DNA of 64,000 nt from positions 12,598,787 to 12,662,786 of the forward strand of contig CM053264.1 of NCBI GenBank assembly GCA_028583405.1. The letters run 5' to 3'. The notes below the pieces were generated by a model. That model saw only the letters and a program-made list of their open reading frames with translations. It had not been told where the DNA came from and searched no databases. This DNA comes from Pogonophryne albipinna (taxonomy: Eukaryota; Chordata; Actinopteri; Perciformes; Artedidraconidae). The translations under genes were made by a program, and so were the position numbers. Shown piece after piece: positions 22,407 through 40,221 of this stretch. How positions within the stretch are numbered: position 1 is the stretch's first letter; every line of letters starts with the position of its first letter.

Positions 22407-23833
22407 GTAACGGGAAGTGTGAGCAATATGTTGGAGCTTTCCATTTGCTGTATCCACCCACAGCTTCTCAAAACACATTGTATGTAGAGCATGCATGTCT
22501 CATCTTGTCTGGCATATCATGCACTCTGCAAAAAGGACAGTGAAACAAATCACTACAAGAATCCCAAAAACAACAGATACAAAGACATTTCAAACGTCTA
22601 GAAATGTTGACTACAGAGACACACAACATGACTAGTAGTCTCTCCAGACACTGTGTTTCCCAAATGTATTAGTAATGATCGCATTAAGACGGTAGGTTTA
22701 TGGGTGTCATAGCAACCTTGGGAACCCAGAGAATTAGTAGCATTGATTGTAATGTAGCTGAAAAACAATCGTCATCCTCACGAGCTAATCACAAATAGGC
22801 ACATTTTCCCATTGAATTTAAGGGCCATGAAAATACTTCAGACTGAATAAAGCTTTCAGAAACTATTTTCATCGACCACAACAACATGTGACATGTGAAA
22901 CCATGCCTCCTGTTCAGAGCCGAATGTCCTGTGTGGGCGTCCTCAAGGCTGCACCTGCTGAGAACACTTTAATGGCGGCAAACATCCACCAGGACTGAGT
23001 CAGCCGCCACCGTCACCCCTCCACTTCCCCTCCATTACTCCCTCCCAAAGGACTTCTAGCCAACGCTTCTCAGAATTGTACAGACTGTCATTGCAGGCAG
23101 AAGAATTAAGTTGTGCTTCATTTGGTTCTCTGTATTTCTGCTGTACTGTGGCCTGCTCTGTCTGTGGGGAAGCCTCATGTTTCCCCCCCCCCCCCCCCGC
23201 CGCTGCTGCTTTTCTTTTTCCTTTTTTCCCACCCACTCAGTCAATGCTGTGCCTCCACATCTAGCTCTCTGTCTCTCTCACCTCCCACTCTTCCTCTCGC
23301 TGAGTAGTAGAGAGGTGTTTGGAGATTTTACCCCAATTAGCTTGTCCCTCACGATGTCATAAACACCAGGGAGGAAGTCACATAGTGAACTTCTCTGGAT
23401 GAACTTATTCCACACTAAAGCTGCTAAATATGGCTATAAAAAGGATTCAAACTAAATAATACTTCTTGTCATTATGTATTTTGAAAGCTGTAGTTTCTCT
23501 TTCTATGACATATGTGTACGTTTTGTACTTCAATATTACTAAAAAGACATATTTTCAAGAGTCAATCTGATTTTTACAACCCCATACATCCCTCTCTGTT
23601 CTTGCAAAAGCATATCGATTAAAGAATGCTTTTTGCAGCGATGACCAAAGTCCTAACAGCTGGTACATTTCTACATTTGTATTCAACACAACAATAACAT
23701 TGATGGAGTTCTTCAGCAGTAATGAACATGTCAGGGCTTTGTGACCAGAATGCAATGCAGCAAACAAGCATATTGCATTTAGAGATATGCTGCTACAATC
23801 ACAAACAAACCTGCTTTCTGTCATCCCACACAG
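22407..23833 (+). other. gabrg3: gabrg3 last intron
   Basis: This intron runs from donor GTAACG to acceptor CACAG. It contains a pure cytosine run of about 15 bases near 23186-23200 followed by a CCG/CTG stretch. I see no recognisable transposon and no convincing extra coding exon for the cytoplasmic loop. Confidence 0.7.
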
Positions 23834-24115
23834 GTCTACTCATCTTTCAACATGGGTCACGCGCCTCGCTCCATGATGCCCATGGGCAACTCTCTGTTCT
23901 GGCAGGAGTACGACGACAACTGCCTGTACGAGTGCCTCGACGGGAAGGACTGCAAGAGCTTCTTCTGCTGCTACGAGGAGTGTAAAGAAGGCGGCTGGAG
24001 GAAAGGACGCATCCACGTCAACATCGGGGAGCTGGACGCCTACTCTCGGGTTTTCTTCCCCACCTCCTTCCTGCTCTTCAACATAGTCTACTGGGTCAGC
24101 TACCTCTACCTCTAG
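23834..24115 (+). CDS. gabrg3: GABA-A receptor gamma-3 subunit, last coding exon (cytoplasmic loop, M4, stop)
   Basis: This 282-nt exon (93 codons plus TAG) follows acceptor CCACACAG in phase 0. It encodes the rest of the M3-M4 loop, the cysteine-rich segment [20 protein letters not shown], then [20 protein letters not shown] and M4 ([21 protein letters not shown]). In gamma subunits this Cys-rich segment takes part in palmitoylation and trafficking-partner binding (family knowledge). CCYEECK and [18 protein letters not shown] match gamma-3 better than gamma-1/2 (CCFEDCR). The loop between [10 protein letters not shown] and YECLDGKDC is short compared with mammalian gamma-3; either the fish loop is shorter or a small exon in the 1.4-kb intron was missed. 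The gene ends normally at the family C-terminus YLYL. Confidence 0.95.
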   Translation, partial: VYSSFNMGHAPRSMMPMGNSLFWQEYDDNCLYECLDGKDCKSFFCCYEECKEGGWRKGRIHVNIGELDAYSRVFFPTSFLLFNIVYWVSYLYL

Positions 24116-30480
<6,365 letters not shown>

Positions 30481-31261
30481 TATATATGCAGAGTTGGGTG
30501 TAACAAAGGGTGTAACGCGTTACAAAGTAACGCGTTACTGTAATAATATTACTTTTGTCGGTAACGGAGTAGTGTAACGCGCTACTTTTATAATTCAGTA
30601 ATCACACTACAGTTACTAACATTGCCCCGACACGCGTTACTTCGTTACTTACTAAAATCAGTCATAATAAAACCTCAACAAACACCTGCAAAGAACACAT
30701 GCTAAGGTGAAGCTAACGCACAGCTATTTGTTGTTTGTTTATATCACGTAGTCTGTTCTTCTTCTCTGTTTTCCGGTTGTTGCTTGTTTTGAATGACGAA
30801 TACACACTACCGCCGCCTGCTGGTAAGGAGAGTTATTGCCACTCACGCATGCGCAGTTCGTACGTGCTCGGCTGAAGTCTTTGCGGTGTCTGGTTCCAGT
30901 GCAACACATGGCCAACACGCAGGAGAACACGCCGACGCAACAGCGTGAGCAGAGATAGACTGCGCAAAATATACAGATAGCAGGAGACAGAGGACAGCCA
31001 TGGTCAGATAGGAAAACATTCAGGATCTGGATCAGTCTTATGCGACAATGGGAACTGAACTAAAGAGAACATTTGAAACTTTTGCAGTCTGCGTGATCTG
31101 CCTGCAGGGAGGGGCGGGCCGGCCCTGCGAGTAAAGTAACGAGTAAAGTAACGAGTTACTTTATGTAGAGAGTAACGAAGTAGTGTAATATATTACTTTT
31201 TTTTAAAGTAATATGTAATATATTACTTTTTTTTAGTAACGACCCCATCTCTGTATATATG
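30481..31261. mobile_element. hAT miniature element with TIRs and 8-bp TSD
   Basis: The element 30489-31253 begins CAGAGTTGGGTGTAAC and ends GTAACGACCCCATCTCTG, imperfect inverted repeats, with GTAACGCGTTAC-type subterminal palindromes. TATATATG flanks it exactly (30481-30488 and 31254-31261). No transposase is encoded. It contains GTCTGCGTGATCTGCCTGCA then GGGAGGGGC, shared with the unrelated-looking hAT element at 4620-5690. Confidence 0.85.
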
Positions 31262-33317
31262 TACACATACACACACACACACATCTCTTCCTTTTATGAT
31301 TAATTCACCTATTCATCCATTTCCCATTTAATTTCACTTCTTTCCTTATTATTACCGTTATTTTTCTGTTTCTTCATAGCTTATTTCTCTTTATTTATTA
31401 ATATTATTATAAATATAAGTTACCATTGATGTGATCAGGCGGTTAACCTCCAGCTGTGTGAAACCCTGCCTGTCTAAATAAAGCAATCTGATATTCCAAG
31501 CAGTTTAAAAATGAAAACGGAGTATGTCGGTTTCATTACAGCTGCAAATTGGATAGTGGAATGGAGGCATGTGCCGAATGCACAAACATATCTCCGACAA
31601 CTCGCAACCAGCACAACATTTGGGCCTCATCTCGGGGCTTTCATTAATGGAAACTCGGGGGAAATGCGCACGCTGGCCGGGTTTGTCTGACTCTCAGCCT
31701 TATGCAGAAATGTTTACAACGCAGAGAGAGAGACAGAGTGTCGGGCCTCGTCTCACAATGCCCACCACTGACGACTTCATTAAAGATGCATCCTGTTTCT
31801 GTCTGGGCGCCTAAAGTAACAAATGGGTGCTCAGGGGAAATCTGACCAAAATAGTTTTGCAGAGATATATCTTCATCTTTCCGATCAGAACAGAAATCTG
31901 ACGGGATCCACTGCAAACTCAATTTATGTATTCGTTACAATCTTTACCATCACAACTGGAATACTAACTAAAAGACAGTTGGATTTGCCACTGTTTTTTT
32001 CTAGTTTCTTCTGTGCTGCACAAGTAAGATTAATAAGAATACAACATCCACTCTGTCTTTATAATGTATTCAAAGCTCCTAGGACTAACATGCACAACTG
32101 TCCCCATTAGCTTCACTCTGGGGGATGCCAACACGAAGTTATGCCTTTCCTACCCTGTATTAAAAAATGGGCTGAAAGAGAGGAAATAAACAAAACATAT
32201 TATGTAAATTCCCCCAAAAAATAAGGTATTTTAAGGCCAAGATCTCCTGTTTCACTCTAAACCTTGGCTCAGGGGAAATCCTCTGACCATCACCCTCATT
32301 ACAGGGAGTGATTAAGTCGTCGTGCACACATCTGTGAGGGAGAACCAGAGTCAAGTGTTCCCGTCCACCGGCTGTCACACCCCTGTGGTTCACTATAGGA
32401 TCGCTATTGGTGTCTGCACCTCAGGCTCTTTCCACTTTTAAAGCACTGATGCCCCTCGATGTAAGATTAAGCCTGAATCGCAGCCATCTTGTAGAAAAAT
32501 AACACAATTCTTTTTGACAGGGTCAGGAAGACATCCTAATTGGCTTCAGTTATAAAATAAGAAACTTTGCAGACCATTTACATGCACTAACACCTATATA
32601 AACACACTACAGGAGAGGGTATAGAAGGAACCATTTAATGGATAAGCAATATGGTGGAAACACTAAATGCCTTCAGAAATGTAGAGTGTTATCGGTTTTT
32701 TCTTCCTGTCATTTTCTCAGTAGATATAAATACCTTCCTTCTCACCCTGCTCACGTGCATTTGAAATAGCAAACTGCGAAAAAACAAACAAGGCAGATTT
32801 AACAGCGTCTTCTGGCAGCTGCTGCTCTCTCTCTCTCAGATGCCAGCAGAGGAGAGGCCTGATTCTAAAACGCTGTCAGTATTGAGGTGCAGCGATCACA
32901 CGGACTCGTTTTTTAACTTGCTTTTTAAAAATTCTGTGATCATAGTTTTCATCTGCAAAAAAAAAAACATTTTCATCTGATAGCATTTGAGATTTCAGGA
33001 ATGTATGTGAAAATGATTTTGAAGCTTGGTGTGTGATCAGAGGTTTTGATTTGACTTGAAGAGCCTTGAGATTGAGAAAGCTGAAACCGCTAGGATGGAA
33101 ATACCTTCATCTCTCTGAAGGTCGTGGGGAGGCTGATAGCTTCTCCAGCACTGGGAAAAGATAATACTGGAGGAAATGGTGATATATAAGAAACAGGGCA
33201 GATACATTGAATTCATCACACTCCCATTGGGACATGTCACTCAGAGACAGAACGGAGAAATGCACCACAGGAAGGGCAGCTAGCTTTAGTTAGCATGGTA
33301 TTTCAAGGTGAGGGTAC
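31262..33317. other. Non-coding, nothing firmly recognised
   Basis: Short CA run at about 31267-31282. ORFs of 60-95 codons lack domains. No transposon ends found. Confidence 0.35.
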
Positions 33318-33404
33318 CTACATTGCCACAATGCTGACTCCTTCCTGGGATGTAGGACCCTGCAGCACTCCATAACGGACAGGGAAGACATCAGCACCTG
33401 TCAC
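33318..33404 (-). other. Possible orphan terminal exon (28 codons), unrecognised
   Basis: On the minus strand a pyrimidine-containing acceptor ending TATTTTCCAG is followed by 28 open codons reading VTGADVFPVRYGVLQGPTSQ and EGVSIVAM, then TAG. Codon use (GTG, GTC, CTG, CAG) looks coding and unlike its AT-rich surroundings. I do not recognise the protein. The length is short enough to be chance, and no partner exon is obvious. It lies about 1 kb past the ptprn-like last exon on the same strand. Confidence 0.2.
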
Positions 33405-34334
33405 CTGGAAAATACCAAGTATATCTTTTAGGGAGTGAATTACAGACTCACTGATGTGGGCGTCAACATGGCAGCATATCTCTGTGTGAGTTCCTCTCGT
33501 ACTTGTGTGGTTGGCGCAAGGGTTATTTAATAATCAACAATAACAATAAAGCTACAGGAAATTACTTTGTCAAAATTGTAAGCTTAGTTATATCCAGGGG
33601 AGGATAGTTTAAACATATATCTTTTTGGATAAGGATCCTCCCCCTCATATAAAAATGAGTTTTTTTGGAAAGAACAGTTTTTACACCAAGGTGTTTGCGG
33701 CGCAATTGTACGCAATTGTACGCAGTGTGTTGGTATTGTCTGCAGGTGTGTGAGGAAGGGAGGGGAGCTACAGAGAGAGCAGGTAAACAATCACAAATCC
33801 TCCTTTTACACACCTTTCCATCTTTTTCACCTGTGTCCACACCTGCTTTGAAGCCACCTCTACTTCCTCTCTGAGACACGACGACCCGACAGGAAACACT
33901 TCATCTGGATTCCTGATGTTTAAATATCGCATTCACCCGGTTCAGAGGTTGCATTCAGGGTGGCTGTTTGTATTATGAATTATATCCTGCAAAGAAAACA
34001 AAGCTGGGAAAGACAGAGCTGTATCTTGGTTTGACTTCTTCCATTTTGTATTTATAATTTGCAGTTTCTGGCAGCTTTATCCTTTGTTCATTTAACATGG
34101 TCCTCTCTTGCTGAAAGAATAAGACACCATGCATGTGGGGTTTTTAACCTCTTTTTTAAATATCTCAATTATTTTACTTTCATATTAGCATTAAACGCAA
34201 CACTCCTGTCCCTGAACACATCACCTCTAACGCATCAGACACACCAGGCGGGCAGACGGAGAAGCACAGCGTCATTCTTCATCGTGAGAATCATCATGGT
34301 GGAGAGGAGGAGGAAGAGGAGGAAGAGGAGGGTG
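33405..34334. other. Non-coding flank of ptprn-like remnant
   Basis: Contains GGA/GAGGAA-rich sequence at 34300-34330, next to the ptprn-like stop codon. ORFs here show no domain. Confidence 0.35.
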
Positions 34335-34379
34335 TCACTGAGGCAGAGCGGCCGCCATCAGCGCAAACTCAAACTGATC
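34335..34379 (-). pseudogene. IA-2 family phosphatase last exon, shortened
   Basis: After acceptor TGTGTGCAG the minus strand reads DQFEFALMAAALPQ and a TGA stop. PTPRN-family proteins end DQFEFAL...KALPQ, with about ten more residues between FAL and ALPQ. Here that stretch is reduced to MAA, apparently an in-frame 30-nt loss. The intact acceptor, matching start and matching terminal ALPQ show that this is the homologous last exon. Joined to the preceding exon it would be out of frame because of the 14-nt deletion there. Just beyond the stop is a GA-rich (CCTCTT on this strand) 3' UTR-like run. Confidence 0.75.
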
Positions 34380-34470
34380 CTGCACACAGAAAAAGGAGAA
34401 AGAATTCACCCTTAAAACGACCCTTTGTTTTGTATATTGCCTGTTACTGTTGTCTTGTTTAAACTCTGAC

Positions 34471-34530
34471 CTTGGTGCCTCTGGTCCCGGACGTGCTCCA
34501 GGGTCGCAGCGATGTCGATCTCTTTCACAC
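34471..34530 (-). pseudogene. IA-2 family phosphatase penultimate exon with internal deletion
   Basis: The minus strand has acceptor CACTGCAG, then a 60-nt exon reading (G)VKEIDIAATLEHVRDQR followed by HQ and one extra base, then donor GTCAGA. VKEIDIAATLEHVRDQR is the highly conserved C-terminal segment of PTPRN phosphatase domains. An intact family exon should continue about seven residues (PGLVRSK type) before the splice. Here only CACCAAG remains, so about 14 nt are missing. Splicing to the next piece would then put the frame into an immediate stop. This indicates a pseudogene lesion or a sequencing/assembly deletion. The assignment to the family is secure; the status of the gene is not. 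Confidence 0.75.
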
Positions 34531-34537
34531 CTGCAGT

Positions 34538-34538
<1 letters not shown>

Positions 34539-34582
<44 letters not shown>
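34539..34582. repeat. (CA)n microsatellite
   Basis: About 22 units, directly upstream (minus-strand sense) of the acceptor of the ptprn-like penultimate exon. Confidence 0.95.
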
Positions 34583-34584
<2 letters not shown>

Positions 34585-35030
34585 CTCCTGTATAAGTCTT
34601 TAAATAGGTTACATCTCCAGTGCATGATGTACATATTTAAATGTTTCAGTGTATGACAAGTTTAGGGATAATTATATATATATTAAAGGAAGTGTAGCTT
34701 TAAAAAACCTGCAGGAAAGACACCCCTCAGTTTTGGGCTGACACTGCACTAATATGAGGAAAACGTAATAAGTATAATAAATCTAAATTATGTAAGCAGG
34801 CATCCGGGGGTCGTGCTCAGTCTGAAGTGCAGCGGTTACAAAGGTCACATCAAATACAACTTTCGTGACGTTTTTTAAGACATACGATTTGAAATACGAT
34901 AAGACGAGAAGATAAGACGTACTTTATTGATCCCATGTAGTCAGATGGAGAAGGGTTGACCTCCGCCTTCAGCTTCACCCTGGAGTGATCATCTGCAGAA
35001 CACACCCCTTCAACACCCCCCATGTATCTC

Positions 35031-36579
35031 TTAAAGGCCCCATATTATGTCTTAGATATATACAGAGCCTGTCTCTGATTGGCTGAAACACCAAACAGGT
35101 CATTGCAGCATTACCCATAATCCCCTCTGTTTCAGCCCTGTTTCCAAAGTGCTGATTCTCCGTCTGTGACTTTAGATGAAAATAAGGAGCCCCTCCCCAC
35201 GCCCCTCTGAGAGACATTTGGTTACAAAGAACTCAATGGTGCTCTAGGAGGAGATTCAGGTGATAAGGGGGGGGGGGTTACCTTGGTTGCTGATTGGCTA
35301 ATGGTTACACAAGACAAAACATCGTTATGACATCATAAAGTGGCCAAAATCTGATCAGCTCATTTTCAGACTGGTTTTTATAGAAATGGATCAAAAAGAG
35401 AGAGAATCTTTGTTCCTGAAACTTTCAGAGTCTCTTTCCACAGAGGGGACACATGTTGGTGTAGAAGAGACATGAAGAAGAGGGGACACATGTTGATGTA
35501 GAAGAGACATGAAGAAGAGGGGACACATGTTGGTGTAGAAGAGACATGAAGAAGAGGGGACACATGTTGGTGTAGAAGAGACATGAAGAAGAGGGGACAC
35601 ATGTTGATGTAGAAGAGACATGAAGAAGAGGGGACACATGTTGATGAAGAAGAGACATGAAGAAGAGGGGACACATGTTGATGTAGAAGAGACATGAAGA
35701 AGAGGGGACACATGTTGGTGTAGAAGAGACATGAAGAAGAGGGGACACATGTTGATGTAGAAGAGACATGAAGAAGAGGGGACACATGTTGATGAAGAAG
35801 AGACATGAAGAAGAGGGGACACATGTTGATGTAGAAGAGACATGAAGAAGAGGGGACACATGTTGATGTAGAAGAGACATGAAGAAGAGGGGACACATGT
35901 TGATGTAGAAGAGACATAAAGAAGAGGGGACACATGTTGATGTAGAAGAGACATGAAGAAGAGGGGACACATGCTGATGTAGGAGAGACATGAAGAAGAG
36001 GGGACACATGTTGATGTAGAAGAGACATGAAGAAGAGGGGACACATGTTGATGTAGAAGAGACATGAAGAAGAGGGGACACATGTTGATGTAGAAGAGAC
36101 ATCAAGAAGAGGGGACACATGTTGATGTAGGAGAGACATGAGGAAGAGGGGACACATGCTGATGTAGGAGAGACATGAAGAAGAGGGGACATGCTGATGT
36201 AGGAGAGACATGAAGAAGAGGGGACACATGTTGATGTAGAAGAGACATGAAGAAGAGGGGACACATGTTGATGTAGGAGAGACATGAAGAAGAGGGGACA
36301 CATGTTGATGAAGAAGAGACATGAAGAAGAGGGGACACATGTTGATGTAGAAGAGACATGAAGAAGAGGGGACACATGTTGATGTAGAAGAGACATGAAG
36401 AAGAGGGGACACATGTTGATGTAGAAGAGACATGAAGAAGAGGGGACACATGTTGATGTAGAAGAGACATGAAGAAGAGGGGACACATGTTGATGTAGAA
36501 GAGACATGAAGAAGAGGGGACACATGTTGATGTAGAAGAGACATGAAGAAGTGGATTTTGCATGATAGGAGACCTTTCA
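35031..36579. mobile_element. piggyBac-type miniature element expanded by a minisatellite
   Basis: TTAA at 35031 followed by AGGCCCCATATTATG is the same kind of end as at 18265. The other end is TTTGCATGATAGGAGACCTT followed by TTCA (decayed TTAA). The sequence just inside the right end (GAAGAAGTGGATTTTGCATG) continues from the last 37-bp unit, so the minisatellite grew inside this element. Confidence 0.55.
35443..36553. repeat. 37-bp minisatellite, about 30 copies
   Basis: The unit contains GAGGGGACACATGTTGATGT then AGAAGAGACATGAAGAA. Variants include TTGGTG, CTGATG, GATGAAG and GGAGAG. One copy near 36184 lacks a few bases. Because 37 is not a multiple of 3 and the unit has no stop on the minus strand, frames of up to 408 codons remain open there (PLFFMSLLHQHVS-like). 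These are artefacts of the repeat. Confidence 0.97.
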
Positions 36580-36604
36580 TATGAATATATCTCTGTTCAC
36601 TCAC

Positions 36605-36734
36605 AGGGGGCAGACTGGGCGCAGCGGTTCTTCTTGGCGTCGCTCTGGGCGATGGAGACGGCGGTGTAGCTGCACAGAGCCTCCCACTCCTTCATCAGAC
36701 GGTCCTTGTTCCTCAGGTGGTCCTCCATGTAGGC
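36605..36734 (-). CDS. IA-2 family receptor tyrosine phosphatase exon (start of cytoplasmic phosphatase region)
   Basis: On the minus strand this 130-nt exon reads [20 protein letters not shown], then [23 protein letters not shown] plus one base. It matches the segment just before the phosphatase fold in PTPRN/PTPRN2 (IA-2/phogrin), dense-core vesicle membrane proteins of neuroendocrine cells. RNKDRL is closer to PTPRN, while KEWEALC resembles PTPRN2. A good acceptor (CGCCCCCCAG) and a consensus donor (GTGAGT) bound it, and the frame is open, so this exon looks intact. It is squeezed between a CA array starting 11 nt upstream of the exon and a 37-bp minisatellite downstream. The other two exons of this gene seen at 34.3-34.5 kb are damaged, and the catalytic exons are absent, so the locus as a whole is doubtful as a working gene. 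Confidence 0.8.
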
Positions 36735-36743
36735 CTGGGGGGC

Positions 36744-36936
<193 letters not shown>

Positions 36937-37020
36937 CACATCCCATAATAGACCTGTGCATGCCGACACCCTCTATCCTTAGTCTAATGTGTACTGTGGT
37001 ACCATGAGTACTGGAGTGTG

Positions 37021-37930
37021 TACTGACCAGTATAATGTGCACTAACCAGTATAATGTGCACTAACCAGTATAATGTGCACTGACCAGTATAATGTGCACT
37101 GACCAGTATAATGTGCACTAACCAGTATAATGTGCACTGACCAGTATAATGTGCACTAACCAGTATAATGTGCACTGACCAGTATAATGTGTACTGACCA
37201 GTATAATGTGCACTAACCAGTATAATGTGCACTAACCAGTATAATGTGCACTAACCAGTATAATGTGCACTGACCAGTATAATGTGCACTAACCAGTATA
37301 ATGTGCACTGACCAGTATAATGTGCACTAACCAGTATAATGTGCACTGACCAGTATAATGTGCACTGACCAGTATAATGTGCACTAACCAGTATAATGTG
37401 CACTGACCAGTATAATGTGCACTAACCAGTATAATGTGCACTGACCAGTATAATGTGCACTAACCAGTATAATGTGCACTGACCAGTATAATGTGCACTA
37501 ACCAGTATAATGTGCACTGACCAGTATAATGTGCACTGACCAGTATAATGTGCACTAACCAGTATAATGTGCACTGACCAGTATAATGTGCACTAACCAG
37601 TATAATGTGCACTGACCAGTATAATGTGCACTGACCAGTATAATGTGCACTAACCAGTATAATGTGCACTGACCAGTATAATGTGCACTAACCAGTATAA
37701 TGTGCACTGACCAGTATAATGTGCACTGACCAGTATAATGTGCACTAACCAGTATAATGTGCACTGACCAGTATAATGTGCACTAACCAGTATAATGTGC
37801 ACTGACCAGTATAATGTGCACTAACCAGTATAATGTGCACTAACCAGTATAATGTGCACTGACCAGTATAATGTGCACTAACCAGTATAATGTGCACTAA
37901 CCAGTATAATGTGTACTGACCAGTATAATG
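37021..37930. repeat. 19-bp minisatellite, about 48 copies, with higher-order structure
   Basis: The unit is CAGTATAATGTGCACTRAC with R alternating G or A. The order of G- and A-type units is not random: in the middle (about 37510-37780) the five-unit pattern GGAGA repeats, giving a 95-bp higher-order repeat. The edge units carry TGTACTG instead of TGCACTG. Minus-strand frames (MHIILVSAHYTGQ...) are artefacts. Confidence 0.97.
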
Positions 37931-39755
37931 GTTACTATGGCACTTTTCAAGCCACATGATCCCAAAGAGAGACGCCACAGAAGCCATATAGATACAAGAT
38001 GCGTGAAGGGTGCAATCATGTGAAGTGGAAAACCTTCAGAGTCGTTTCGAAGCTCCTTCTTCTGCTCTTTTTTCCCCATGTCTCTTTTTGAGCTCGCTCG
38101 AGTCAAATAAAATATTCAGGCTTCATCCCTGCAAGCTGAAGACACTCCGGATGGAGGTTTTTTTCTGAATGCACTGCTTTTCTCTTTCTCTGTCTCTCTA
38201 TATCTCCATCATACACAACCAACATGCACAAACACTACACTGTTTGCCTCTGGGCTCTGTGAGCTGCAGATAATCTTTACGAGGCAGATTCCCCATTGAG
38301 AGTATTTAGAACCAATCAGATGGGTATTCAGCCTTCTCTTCTTCTCTCTCCACTGTTTCTGCCCTTGCTCCAGTATGAATGTTGCAGCTACTAAATCAGC
38401 GTAAGCTCCTTGTTAGCCTAGCATGTGTGTTTCCTGTATGTGGGAGCAGGTGGTAATCCTCCAAAATGAAATCAATAGCCATTATTAACCTAAACCAAAG
38501 CTAAGTCCCTTGGTTAGCTGCAAACACACACATGCAGGAAAGGTGCAAAAGGCTTTGTGTGCACATATGTACCCACATGTGGCTCACGACAGCTCTCCCT
38601 GCCAATAATCCCAGTTGTTGAGCGTCCCCAGATGGCAGACTGAGGGGAAATGTTGTTTGTGGCATGTCATTTCTCAGCGAGCGGCGCTGCCTTGTTGCTG
38701 TTTATTTGTCAGTCTTATGTGAGAGGAACAAGGAGGTGTGCGTGTGATCAGCGAATCACACTTCTAGTGAAAGCTTGCAATAAATGACACGTCATATCCC
38801 TAAGCTGTCCCTTCAAACCGTACAGGCACGGCTGGGTTTGAATATTCTTAGATTTGTGTTTATGTGTTGGTGAAAATGTGACAGTCATGTCTCACTCTGG
38901 AGACGTGGTGTATCCACCGAGGAGGTGGTTCCGATTTAAACTGAAACAACATCGAAGGCAGGAGAAAGAACAAAACAGAGTGCCTGTGCGATAGGCAGGA
39001 GAGTGGGTTTTACATTGTGCATCAACGTAGACCACTGTCATCAGCGGCCGCTAATGGCCCTTTCATTACATGTTACTACGGCTGGCACTGGGAAATTACA
39101 GGGAGGGAAATAGCATGTTGTTTCTAAAGAGAAGTACATTCAAAGGTGAGGTCACAACGCTTTCTCACTGCTGCATGTATAAAGGAGGGGGGGGGGGCAT
39201 ACATGGGGAAAAGGAAGGTTTTAAAGCAGGATAAACCTTTCAATGCTAGTTGGATTTATTCTCACAACGAACGACTTTCTTCTCAACATTGTAACTTTAA
39301 ACTCAAAAGCTTCCTGTGATTTAGTTTGTTATTATAGATGGCACCAAAGCAGACCAGGTTCACAACCAACTTCAACTAATCCTCAACATTACAACTTCTT
39401 CCCAACACTTTATTACGGACATCCATTGACAAATTGCCCCTAACACTCTTTAGTATGCCTTACAAGCAAAACCATACTTCCTATTTTATTACAACAAAGG
39501 CAATGTTGTAGACACACCTAATCAACACCCTGCTATTTCCTCTTTGGCATGCCACATCAATCAAGCGCCTTATTTCCTTCACTGCCAAACGACACATCAA
39601 TCACGCACTGATTCAGGAGTTTCACACTAAGCAGACCCCCCTGTGGGGAATGTGCTGGCACACTGCATGGAGAGCGGGACAGTCGGCGTGTACATGTTCC
39701 AACAGTTGGGACGTGTGTGTGTGTGTAATCCCTGTGATTGACTACAAACACACCT

Positions 39756-39761
<6 letters not shown>
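37931..39761. other. Non-coding, nothing specific
   Basis: Unique-looking sequence with a short poly-G (about 39187-39198). The exon expected upstream of the ptprn-like exon was sought here on the minus strand and not found. Confidence 0.4.
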
Positions 39762-39843
<82 letters not shown>

Positions 39844-39844
39844 C

Positions 39845-39917
<73 letters not shown>

Positions 39918-39922
39918 GAGAC

Positions 39923-39989
<67 letters not shown>

Positions 39990-39996
39990 GAGAGAA

Positions 39997-40045
<49 letters not shown>

Positions 40046-40050
40046 GAGAC

Positions 40051-40121
<71 letters not shown>

Positions 40122-40126
40122 GAGAC

Positions 40127-40215
<89 letters not shown>

Positions 40216-40221
40216 GAGAGA
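39762..40221. repeat. Compound (GA)n / (GACA)n microsatellite
   Basis: About 460 bp of alternating GA and GACA blocks (at least eight switches). Frames through it (RERERE, QTDRQTD, or SVCLSV) are artefacts. Confidence 0.98.

Larger units (their letters stand above)
34531..36604 (-). other. Interval between ptprn-like exons: catalytic exons not found
   Basis: In PTPRN/PTPRN2 the exons between the two flanking segments encode the phosphatase core, including the WPDEG and HCSDGAGR regions. Neither is readable on either strand here. The interval holds a CA run (34539-34582), a LINE/SINE-tail-like stretch with TACTTTATTGATCCC (about 34917), a TTAA-flanked miniature element and the 37-bp minisatellite. 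Confidence 0.6.

Noticed and set aside
35378..36604. 408-codon minus-strand frame (repetitive MCPLFFMSLLHQHVS)
   Set aside because: It is the translation of the 37-bp minisatellite; the unit has no stop on that strand and its length mod 3 cycles all frames, so similar long frames exist in the other two.
37021..37930. CRISPR-like array
   Set aside because: Units are contiguous 19-mers without unique spacers in a eukaryotic genome; it is a minisatellite.
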